A stretch of 64,000 nt of DNA, taken from contig JAOYTL010000007.1 in NCBI GenBank assembly GCA_025846845.1, positions 310,001-374,000 of the forward strand, written 5' to 3'. Source of the stretch: Alloboseaceae bacterium BT-24-1 (GTDB taxonomy: Bacteria > Pseudomonadota > Alphaproteobacteria > Rhizobiales > Beijerinckiaceae). Under the pieces are notes generated by a model that searched no databases, was not told the origin of the DNA, and saw only the letters and a list, made by a program, of their open reading frames with translations. Position 1 is the first letter of the stretch. Each line of letters opens with the position of its first letter. A program made the translations under genes and the position numbers. This document shows positions 57,497-64,000 of this stretch, piece after piece.

Positions 57497-59722
57497 ATGA
57501 GCAAGCGCGCTTCCCTCGCCATCAGCCTGCCGGCTCTGCTTTGCGCCTCGGCGGCGATGGCGCAGTCGACGGCCTCGCCCGTGATCGATCTCGACACGAT
57601 CACCGTCACGGCGGCGCGCACCGAGCGCAGCACGGCCGAGACGCCACAATCGATCCAGGTGCTCGACCGGGCGCAGATCGAGGAGCAATTGAAGTTCAGT
57701 CCGAACGCCGCCGCCGCACTCGGCAAGCTGGTGCCCGGCTATTCGATGGCGACGCAGACCGTGTCGAGCGCCTCGGAAAACTATCGCGGCCGCGACCTTT
57801 TGGTGCTGATCGACGGCGCGCCAATGAACACGCCGCTGCGCGATGTCTCGCGCATCCTTTCGCTGATTGACCTCAACACGGTCGAGCGCATCGAGATGGT
57901 CGCCGGTGCTTCTAGCCTCTACGGCGCCGGCGCGACCGGCGGCACGGTCAACTTCATCACGAAGAAGGCCGCGGACGGCAAGCCGCGGGTGACGGTCAAC
58001 ACCGCCGTGCGCGGCTTCACCCAGGCTCTCGGGCGTTCTTTGGCGCCGGAAGCCTCGTTGACCGTCTCCGGCAAGATCCCCAATGGATTCGACTACCTGA
58101 TCTCCGGCAGCGCCCGCGGCGCCGGCCGCACCTATGACGGCGCCGGGCGCGAACTGCCCTCGGATGGTCTGCTCGGCCAGGGCGGCGGCGACCGCTACAA
58201 GGCCGGCAACCTGCTCGCCAAGCTCGGCTATGATTTCGACGCCAGCAAGCGCATCGAATTGCAGGGCTCGCTGATCGCCTTCGACCAGGACCCGAAATAC
58301 CTGACCAACTACGCCGCGCCCTTCGCCCGGCCGGACCGGACCCGGCTCTACACCGGCGAGAACGTGATCGAGGACACCAAGTCGGTCTCGTTGCGCTACA
58401 GCGACAGCGACTTCGCGCTCGGCAAGCTCAGCCTCCTCGGCTACTACAACGACATCAAGAAGCGCTTCAATTTCTCGACCTTCTCCTACCCCTATAATTC
58501 GCAGGTCTACTATTCCTTCAATCCGGCCTCGCCGACGAGCCCGGACAACCAGACCACGCTCTATTCGCAGCGCGGCGGTGTGAACCTGACGATCGACACG
58601 CCGCTCGATCGCATTCTGCCCGGCGCAAAGTTCACTTGGGGCGGCGACCTCAGCCAAGAGAAGACCTGGCAGACGCTGACCAATGGCCAGGACGTGTTCA
58701 CGCCATTGAAGCAGACGACCAGCGCCGCCTTTGGCCAGCTGCAGATACCGATCGGCGAGCGCATCACCCTCCGCGGCGGCCTGCGCTACGAGTACTTCTC
58801 GCTTGATGTCAGCGACTATACCCGCCCAGCCGCCTATGCAGCGGTCGCAGCCAACAACGCCCAGGGCTTCCAGAGCTTCGTGCTGCCGGCGCTCAACGTC
58901 ACCGGCGGCAAGTTCGACTACAAGGCCTGGACCGGCAATCTCGGAGCGACGGTCAAGCTCTCGGAGAGCAGCGAGATCTTCGGCGGCTTCTCGCAGGGCT
59001 TCGCGCTGCCGGATGTCGGGGCCTTCACCCGGCGGGCCGGTATCTCGACCGCCTTCGCCTGCCCGGTCGCCACCCCGAACTGCCTGCCGGCGAACCGGCG
59101 CAATGTCAGCTATGCCTCGATCGCGCCGGAGGCGCAGATCGTCAACAATTACGAACTTGGCATCCGTGGCAGCCATGGCATCTTCAAGGGCTCGCTGACC
59201 GGCTTCATCAGCACCTCCAGCAAGGGCGTGACCTTCGACCAGGCGAGCAACACCATCTCGCAGCAGCGGGAGCGGATCTGGGGCGTCGAGGCGACCGGCG
59301 ACGTCGCCGTCACCGAGCAGTTCACGCTGGGCACCGTGCTGTCCTATCGCGAGGGCCGCTACGACACCAATGGCGACCGCAAGCTCGACAGCGCCCTGCC
59401 GAACAACCGGATCGGCTCGCCCTATCGCGGCATGCTCTATGGCAGCTACCGCTTCACGAACGGCATGCAGCTTCGCCTCGAGGGCGAGGCCTTCTCCGAT
59501 CGCGACGTCGCGACCGACCTGCGCGGCACCCGCAACAGACTGAAGGGCGCGACGACCATGAACGTCGCCTTCACCGCGCCGGTGCTCGAGGGCGAGGCCT
59601 ATGTCGCGGTCAACAACCTGTTCGACCGCAACTACCAGAACCCGACCGCGACCTCGGTGCGCAACCTCGCCAACTATGCCTGGGGCCGCACCGTGACGCT
59701 CGGCTTCCGCAAGACCTTCTGA
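57497..59722 (+). CDS. TonB-dependent siderophore receptor
   Basis: A 741-residue outer-membrane receptor. It has a signal peptide (SLAISLPALLCASAAMAQ), TonB box DTITVTAAR, plug domain (about 45-165: PQSIQVLDRAQIEEQL, YRGRDLLVLIDGAPMN, IERIEMVAGASSLYGAGATGG), and a beta-barrel ending in the usual aromatic TLGFRKTF. The plug resembles aerobactin/ferrichrome-type receptors. It is followed by a small protein and an RhtX-type permease, a standard siderophore uptake unit. Confidence 0.92.
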   Translation: MSKRASLAISLPALLCASAAMAQSTASPVIDLDTITVTAARTERSTAETPQSIQVLDRAQIEEQLKFSPNAAAALGKLVPGYSMATQTVSSASENYRGRDLLVLIDGAPMNTPLRDVSRILSLIDLNTVERIEMVAGASSLYGAGATGGTVNFITKKAADGKPRVTVNTAVRGFTQALGRSLAPEASLTVSGKIPNGFDYLISGSARGAGRTYDGAGRELPSDGLLGQGGGDRYKAGNLLAKLGYDFDASKRIELQGSLIAFDQDPKYLTNYAAPFARPDRTRLYTGENVIEDTKSVSLRYSDSDFALGKLSLLGYYNDIKKRFNFSTFSYPYNSQVYYSFNPASPTSPDNQTTLYSQRGGVNLTIDTPLDRILPGAKFTWGGDLSQEKTWQTLTNGQDVFTPLKQTTSAAFGQLQIPIGERITLRGGLRYEYFSLDVSDYTRPAAYAAVAANNAQGFQSFVLPALNVTGGKFDYKAWTGNLGATVKLSESSEIFGGFSQGFALPDVGAFTRRAGISTAFACPVATPNCLPANRRNVSYASIAPEAQIVNNYELGIRGSHGIFKGSLTGFISTSSKGVTFDQASNTISQQRERIWGVEATGDVAVTEQFTLGTVLSYREGRYDTNGDRKLDSALPNNRIGSPYRGMLYGSYRFTNGMQLRLEGEAFSDRDVATDLRGTRNRLKGATTMNVAFTAPVLEGEAYVAVNNLFDRNYQNPTATSVRNLANYAWGRTVTLGFRKTF

Positions 59723-59724
59723 CC

Positions 59725-60096
59725 ATGGTCAGCCTCGACAGCGACGCCGACGGCATCGTCACCCTGCGCTTCGCGCCGCCCTATGCCGACAATGACGAGC
59801 GCGCCTATCTGGACGCGCTCGCCGAGCTCGGCCGTCGGCAGGAGCCGTTCCTGCTGCTGACCGTCTTCGGCGGCGGCGGCAAGCTGTCCCAGGCCGGCGA
59901 GCGCGAGCAGGCGCTCTGGTTCAAGCGGACGCGGGCGCAGTTCGGCACGCTCTGCGGCGCCTGCGCCATCGTGCGCCCGGGCGCGACCAAGGCGATGGCC
60001 GATGTCTTCCGCCGGCTCTGGCCCTTTCCGATCAGCCTGGAGACCGACGAAGCGGCGGCCCGCGCCTTCCTGCTGAAGCACCGGAGAGCGGCATGA
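59725..60096 (+). CDS. Uncharacterised protein of the siderophore-uptake operon
   Basis: A 123-residue soluble protein: VSLDSDADGIVTLRFAPPY, ELGRRQEPFLLLTVFGGGGKL, FKRTRAQFGTLCGACAIVRPGATKAMADVFRRLWPFP, DEAAARAFLL. The alternating strand/helix pattern resembles STAS/SpoIIAA-like folds, but this is weak. Its ATG is 2 bp after the receptor stop, and its own stop overlaps the permease ATG (ATGA), so all three are co-translated. Confidence 0.75.
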   Translation: MVSLDSDADGIVTLRFAPPYADNDERAYLDALAELGRRQEPFLLLTVFGGGGKLSQAGEREQALWFKRTRAQFGTLCGACAIVRPGATKAMADVFRRLWPFPISLETDEAAARAFLLKHRRAA

Positions 60097-61334
60097 GCGC
60101 GAGCGAGGCGACGGTCGGCGCAGTGCCGGTCAGCAATGCGGCACGCTACCGGCTCTTCGCCGTGCTCGGCGGGCTTTATCTCGCGCAGGCGATCCCGTCC
60201 TATCTCTTCGTCGCGGCGCTGCCGCCGATCATGCGCGAGGCCGGCGTCTCGCGCACCGCCATCGGTTACATGAGCATCCTGCTCCTGCCGCTGGTGATCA
60301 AATTCGTCTGGGCGCCTTGGATCGACCGGATAAGGCCGTTCGCGCGGGCGCACCGGGCCGGCTGGGTCTTCATCACCCAGACCGGCACGATCCTGTGCAT
60401 GCTCGCGCTGATCGCGGTCGGGCCGCTCGATGTCGGCAAGATCATCGCGATCGGCTTTGTCGCATCGCTGCTGATCTCGACGCAGGACATCGCCACCGAC
60501 GGCTATGCCGCGAAATACCTGCCGGAGGCCGACCGCGCCATCGGCAACGCCATCCAGGGCGGCTCGATCGCCTTCGGCGTCGTGATTGGCGGCACGCTCG
60601 GTCTCGTGCTGCACCATTATATCGGCTGGACCGGCATGCTGGTCACCATCGCGGCGATCTCGCTCTTGTCGCTCGTCGCGGCGGCGATGATGCGCGAGGG
60701 CGATCCGACGCCGAGCGAAGCGGGCAAGCGCCCCTCGATCCGCGCCTTCCTGCGCCGGCCGGAAGCCCGCCAGATCCTCTGGATCGCGCTGATCTACCGG
60801 GCGAGCGAGGGGCTGGTGAAGGCGATGGAGGGTTCGTATCTGGTCGATGCCGGAGTGCCGCTCAACCAGATCGGCTATCTCTCCGGGATATCGGCGACGA
60901 CGGCGGGCCTCGCCGGCTCGGCGATCGCCGCCTGGCTGGTGAAGCGCCAGGGCGTCGCCTTCGTGCTCGCTCTTCTCGGTGCCGCGCGCACGCTCTGCTT
61001 CCTGCTCTTCGCCTGCCATGCGCTGGGCGCCGTCGTCGGGGCCTGGCCGCTGTTCGGCGCCGCCGGCTTCCAGACCTTGATCCGCTATATGGAGATCGTC
61101 GCGCTCTATTCGCTGTTCATGGCAGTGACGACCTCGGACCAGCCGGGAACCGACTTCACCATCCTCGCCTGCGCGCAATTGCTGGTCTACCTCGCCGGCT
61201 CGATGCTGGCCGGCAAGCTCGCCGATACGCTGGGCTATAGCGCGCTGTTCTCGCTGGCGACCGCAATCTCGGGGATCGCGGTGATCGCCACGGTCAGGAT
61301 GATCGCGCGCAGCAGCGTCGGAAAGCCGGCCTGA
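60093..61334 (+). CDS. MFS siderophore permease, RhtX/FptX-like
   Basis: A 413-residue transporter of twelve helices. The start YRLFAVLGGLYLAQAIPSYLF and LPPIMREAGVSRTAIGYMS segment with LLPLVIKFVWAPWIDRIRP are typical of RhtX/FptX (AmpG-related) importers that move siderophore or its iron complex across the inner membrane without an ABC system. Translation is coupled to the upstream small protein. Confidence 0.88.
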   Translation: MSASEATVGAVPVSNAARYRLFAVLGGLYLAQAIPSYLFVAALPPIMREAGVSRTAIGYMSILLLPLVIKFVWAPWIDRIRPFARAHRAGWVFITQTGTILCMLALIAVGPLDVGKIIAIGFVASLLISTQDIATDGYAAKYLPEADRAIGNAIQGGSIAFGVVIGGTLGLVLHHYIGWTGMLVTIAAISLLSLVAAAMMREGDPTPSEAGKRPSIRAFLRRPEARQILWIALIYRASEGLVKAMEGSYLVDAGVPLNQIGYLSGISATTAGLAGSAIAAWLVKRQGVAFVLALLGAARTLCFLLFACHALGAVVGAWPLFGAAGFQTLIRYMEIVALYSLFMAVTTSDQPGTDFTILACAQLLVYLAGSMLAGKLADTLGYSALFSLATAISGIAVIATVRMIARSSVGKPA

Positions 61335-61431
61335 CCAGCGCAAAGCGCTCGCTGCGAGCGGCGGCGCCTTCCCTAGCGTCGTCCTTCATGCAAGGTTGCC
61401 GGCGAGATCGCCTGTGCCGAAGGAGAACACC

Positions 61432-61989
61432 ATGGGTTGGGTCGTCCTTGGACTGATCGTCGTCGTCGTGGTCTGGCTGATCATGACCTATAACGGCCTC
61501 GTCGCGATGCGCCAGCGCGTCAACCAGGCCTTCGCCGACATCGACGTGCAATTGAAGCAGCGCCACGACCTGATCCCGAACCTGGTCGAGACCGTGAAGG
61601 GCTATGCCAGCCACGAGAAGGAAACCTTCGACGCGGTGATCAAGGCGCGCAACCAGGCGCAGGCCGCATCCGGCCCGCACGACCAGGCAGCGGCCGAGCA
61701 GCAATTGACCGGCGCGGTCGGGCGCCTGCTGGCGCTGGGCGAGGCCTATCCCGACCTGAAGGCGAGCGCGAACTTCCAGCAGCTGCAGCAGGACCTCGGC
61801 AATGTCGAGGACAAGCTCGCGGCGGCGCGGCGCTTCTTCAACAACGCGGTCAGCGAGTTCAACGCGGCGATCCAGGCCTTCCCGGCCGTGTTCTTCGCGC
61901 CGCAGATGGGCTTCACGCCGCGCGAGTTCTTCGATGTCGGCGAAGAGACGCGGGCGCAGATCGAGGTTGCGCCGACCGTGAAGTTCTGA
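61432..61989 (+). CDS. lemA: LemA family protein
   Basis: A 185-residue protein with one N-terminal membrane helix (WVVLGLIVVVVVWLIM) and the LemA four-helix domain: YNGLVAMRQRVNQAFADIDVQLKQRHDLIPNLVETVKGYASHEKE is the family signature. The C-terminus ends with VAPTVKF. Function is unclear; LemA and HtpX-type proteases are often adjacent, as here. AAGGAG precedes the ATG. Confidence 0.93.
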   Translation: MGWVVLGLIVVVVVWLIMTYNGLVAMRQRVNQAFADIDVQLKQRHDLIPNLVETVKGYASHEKETFDAVIKARNQAQAASGPHDQAAAEQQLTGAVGRLLALGEAYPDLKASANFQQLQQDLGNVEDKLAAARRFFNNAVSEFNAAIQAFPAVFFAPQMGFTPREFFDVGEETRAQIEVAPTVKF

Positions 61990-62023
61990 GCGCCTCCAGG
62001 AGCGTCATAGCGGAGCTGCGGCG

Positions 62024-63094
62024 ATGCCGGGGGAAGCCTTCGGGCTCTACACCCATCAGCGCAACAACCGGACCCGGTCGATCGCCCTGATCATCGGGCT
62101 CTTCCTGATGGTCTATCTCACCGTCTGGGGCGTGATGCTGGTCGGCTACGGCTATGTCGGCGTGCCGCGCGGACGCACGGTGCTGAACTTCGTCGGCCAG
62201 CGCTTCTGGGCCTGGCTGCCCTTCATCACGCTCGGCACGGCCGCCTGGGTCCTGATCGGCTTTCGGGTCAATGTCGGGCTGATCGCGTCGGTCTCGGGCG
62301 CTGAAGGCGTGACGCGGGAGGCGCAGCCCAAGCTCTACCGGATGCTGGAGAACCTCTGCATCTCGCGCGGCATGGTGACGCCGAAGCTCGCCATCATCCA
62401 GAGCGACGCGCTCAACGCCTTCGCCAGCGGCGTCAACGACAAGCAGTTCACGGTGACGCTGACCACCGGCCTGATCGAGCAGCTCAACGATGCCGAGATC
62501 GAGGCGGTGATCGCCCATGAGCTGACCCATATCCGCAATGGCGACGTCCGGCTGATGGTGATCGCGGTCGTGATCGCCGGCATCATCTCCTTCGTCGGCG
62601 AGGTGCTGTTCCGCAATCTCGGCCGCGTCCGCATCTCCTCGGATGGCGACAAGAAGGGCAGCGCCTTCGCGATCGTCCTCGGCTTCGCGGTGATCGCCGT
62701 CGCCTGGCTGCTCGCCGTGCTGATCCGGTTGTCGCTGTCGCGGGCTCGCGAATACCTCGCCGATGCCGGCGCAGTCGAATTGACCAAGAACCCCGACGCG
62801 ATGATCTCGGCGCTGCTGAAGATCTCCGGCCGCGCCGACATCGACAATGTCCCATCGGGCGTGATGGACATGTGCTTCGAGAACGATCCCGACGACTTCG
62901 CCGACCTGTTCTCGACCCACCCCTCCGTCACCAAGCGCGTGCAGGCGTTGGTGCAGACCGCCGGCGGGCGCCTGCCACCCCAGGCAGCACCCGGTCCGCC
63001 GAAGATCAGCGAGCGCCAGACGCTGCCCGAGATCGCCGAGACCTCGGCCGCGCACGGGCCATGGTCGCGGCCAGCGCCGCCGGCCGGCGGTTAG
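62024..63094 (+). CDS. M48 family metalloprotease, HtpX-like
   Basis: A 356-residue membrane protease. Two N-terminal helices (about 20-45 and 65-85), the zinc site H-E-L-T-H in AVIAHELTHIRNGD with a downstream glutamate ligand (SRAREYLADAGAVELT), and two further helices (about 178-200 and 215-240). It degrades damaged membrane proteins in related systems. It is 34 bp after lemA and overlaps the HxlR gene end by 4 bp. Confidence 0.92.
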   Translation: MPGEAFGLYTHQRNNRTRSIALIIGLFLMVYLTVWGVMLVGYGYVGVPRGRTVLNFVGQRFWAWLPFITLGTAAWVLIGFRVNVGLIASVSGAEGVTREAQPKLYRMLENLCISRGMVTPKLAIIQSDALNAFASGVNDKQFTVTLTTGLIEQLNDAEIEAVIAHELTHIRNGDVRLMVIAVVIAGIISFVGEVLFRNLGRVRISSDGDKKGSAFAIVLGFAVIAVAWLLAVLIRLSLSRAREYLADAGAVELTKNPDAMISALLKISGRADIDNVPSGVMDMCFENDPDDFADLFSTHPSVTKRVQALVQTAGGRLPPQAAPGPPKISERQTLPEIAETSAAHGPWSRPAPPAGG

Positions 63095-63450
63095 CCGACG
63101 GGATACCGACGCGACCAGCGCTCGATCTGGTCGAGGATCGGCATCAGCCCCCGCCCCGACTCGCTCAGCCCGTAGCTGACCTCAATCGGAAAGCCGCGCG
63201 TTTCGCTGCGGACGAGCAGTCCATGCCGGCACAGATTTTCAAGCCGCTCGCTCAGCACCTTTGCCGTGACTTGTGGCAGCCGCTCCTTGAGGTCGCGAAA
63301 GCGTAACGCTCCGTCCTGAAGATGCCAGAGCAAGAGCGCGCTCCAACGATGGCCGAGCAGGGCCAGCCAGATCTCGACAGGGCATTCCGACGGCAAGCGC
63401 GGTTCCGGATGGTCGAGCGGGTCGGTGGTCAGGGCGAGAGCTGCGGTCAT
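63091..63450 (-). CDS. HxlR family transcriptional regulator
   Basis: A 119-residue winged-helix regulator: CPVEIWLALLGHRWSALLLWHLQDGALRFRDLKERLPQVTAKVLSERLENLCRHGLLVRSE carries the HxlR motifs. Its target is likely the divergent SnoaL-like gene (start 72 bp away) or others of its operon. Confidence 0.9.
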   Translation of the reverse strand: MTAALALTTDPLDHPEPRLPSECPVEIWLALLGHRWSALLLWHLQDGALRFRDLKERLPQVTAKVLSERLENLCRHGLLVRSETRGFPIEVSYGLSESGRGLMPILDQIERWSRRYPVG

Positions 63451-63521
63451 GTCGGTATCGATTTGGGTAGCGCCGAAACGGCGTGGTTCGACGGCTGAAC
63501 ACTCTGTTTGCGGAGCACGCC

Positions 63522-63905
63522 ATGTTCAAGGTCACTGAACCCCATCTGATGAACGAGACCTTCGCCCGCGCCTTCAACAGCCGCAGGATCGAGAATCTAC
63601 TGTCGCTTTATGAGCCCGAAGCAACGTTGCTCGTTGACGGCGGCGGTCGAAACTTCATCGGGCTTGCGGCGATCGCGGAGGAACTTGCTCGGCTGCTCGC
63701 AGCGCCTGGCACGATGATCTCGCGCAACAATTTCTGCATATGCCATGGCGACATCGCGCTGCTACGGGCCGATTTCACCCTGCGCGACGGCGAGCGCTTG
63801 ATTGTTGCGGGCAGCACGGCGGAGGTCGTCCGACGGCAAGATGACGGCAGCTGGCTCTACCTGATCGACCACGCCGCAGGCGCGAGCCTGCCGACTGTGA
63901 TCTAG
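63522..63905 (+). CDS. SnoaL-like/NTF2-fold protein
   Basis: A 127-residue protein: the start of the frame FKVTEPHLMNETFARAFNSRRIENLLSLYEPEATLLVDGGG is the NTF2-like/DUF4440 pattern; READF-type strands follow (NNFCICHGDIALLRADFTLRDGERL). No catalytic residues can be assigned. An upstream GTG at 63483 gives 140 residues; the ATG at 63522 has GGAG ahead of it. Divergent from HxlR. Confidence 0.8.
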   Translation: MFKVTEPHLMNETFARAFNSRRIENLLSLYEPEATLLVDGGGRNFIGLAAIAEELARLLAAPGTMISRNNFCICHGDIALLRADFTLRDGERLIVAGSTAEVVRRQDDGSWLYLIDHAAGASLPTVI

Positions 63906-63909
63906 CGCG

Positions 63910-64000
63910 TCAGCGCCCGTCCTTCGCCCAGGCCAGTGCTTCCTCCAGCCTGTCATCGCCCCAGAACAATTCGCCGTCGCCGGTGACGAAGGTCGGCGCG
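63910..64000 (-). CDS. DsbA-like/2-hydroxychromene-2-carboxylate isomerase-family protein, C-terminal end
   Basis: The last 29 residues of a gene entering from the right: APTFVTGDGELFWGDDRLE followed by EALAWAKDGR and a stop. The pattern GVPTFxVxGELFWGxDRL is diagnostic of DsbA-fold proteins of the HCCA isomerase/FrnE group. The thioredoxin active-site region is outside the window. Confidence 0.75.
   Translation of the reverse strand, partial: APTFVTGDGELFWGDDRLEEALAWAKDGR

Noticed and set aside
1..64000. tRNA, rRNA, CRISPR, insertion sequences, integrases
   Set aside because: I looked for T-arm GTTCGAATC-like strings, regular direct repeats and transposase motifs on both strands and saw none; a tRNAscan and CRISPR search would settle this.

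Overview
This is a high-GC, gene-dense stretch of an alphaproteobacterial chromosome. It is most like a Hyphomicrobiales genome close to Bosea. That placement is an inference from the gene order lptC-lptA-lptB-rpoN-hpf-ptsN, from dapE next to a membrane protein and truA-fmt-def, from a GlnD of alphaproteobacterial type, from CtrA-type TTAA-N7-TTAA boxes, from a SAM-II riboswitch class typical of alphaproteobacteria, and from dispersed palindromes of the kind seen in these genomes. No rRNA or tRNA gene, CRISPR array, prophage or insertion sequence was recognised.

Layout. 1-6.1 kb: the edge of a BrnT-type toxin gene, efp, a DUF1993 gene, a cardiolipin synthase bracketed by two inverted copies of a palindromic repeat, a metallo-beta-lactamase hydrolase and class I fumarase. 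6.2-12.5 kb (minus strand): ptsN, hpf, rpoN, the LPS-transport genes lptB/A/C and an RNase D-like nuclease. 12.7-20.7 kb: DUF805-dapE, a membrane protein, truA-fmt-def, rmuC, a TerB-like protein and an MFS exporter. 20.7-25.5 kb: OsmC and a sulfonate-type ABC importer operon. 25.6-32.3 kb: glnD, grpE, a TRIC-type channel, alkB, dapB and a Tim44-like protein. 32.5-33.3 kb: a small secreted Cys protein and an unlisted 27-residue membrane protein. 33.3-39.7 kb: amidase, SDR and a barrel protein, divergent from an IclR regulator with a second NMT1-like ABC importer. 39.9-48.5 kb: GST, an extensin-like lipoprotein, MepA, a Bug-type binding protein, a DUF3309 protein, an OCD-type enzyme, LapA, IHF-beta, SppA and a cupin. 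48.5-56.2 kb: a YegD-like Hsp70, ribosomal protein S1, a luciferase-like monooxygenase, OhrR, a DipZ-type redox protein and a GST. 56.2-64 kb: an AraC regulator next to a TonB receptor / small protein / RhtX-type permease siderophore set, LemA-HtpX, HxlR, a SnoaL-like protein and the 3' end of a DsbA-like gene.

The most interesting region is 21.2-25.5 kb. Two near-identical sequences (22036-22092 and 25391-25448, minus strand) have the conserved order of a SAM-II riboswitch: CGCGC / GATTTGA / TTGC / GCGCG / AAA / GCTAAAG. Each follows a TTGACA-type promoter set so that transcription would begin at the aptamer. One leads the ABC importer operon. The other leads a separate gene coding a full-length paralogue of the importer's ATPase that has lost Walker A, the Q-loop, the LSGGQ signature and the switch histidine but keeps Walker B. 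This looks like a SAM-responsive sulfur-uptake system with a dedicated pseudo-ATPase.

Other signals worth following are a perfect 21-bp palindrome containing the E. coli IclR consensus in the IclR intergenic region, three full TTAA-N7-TTAA boxes (one in front of the 27-residue protein), and a cloverleaf-like repeat upstream of sppA.
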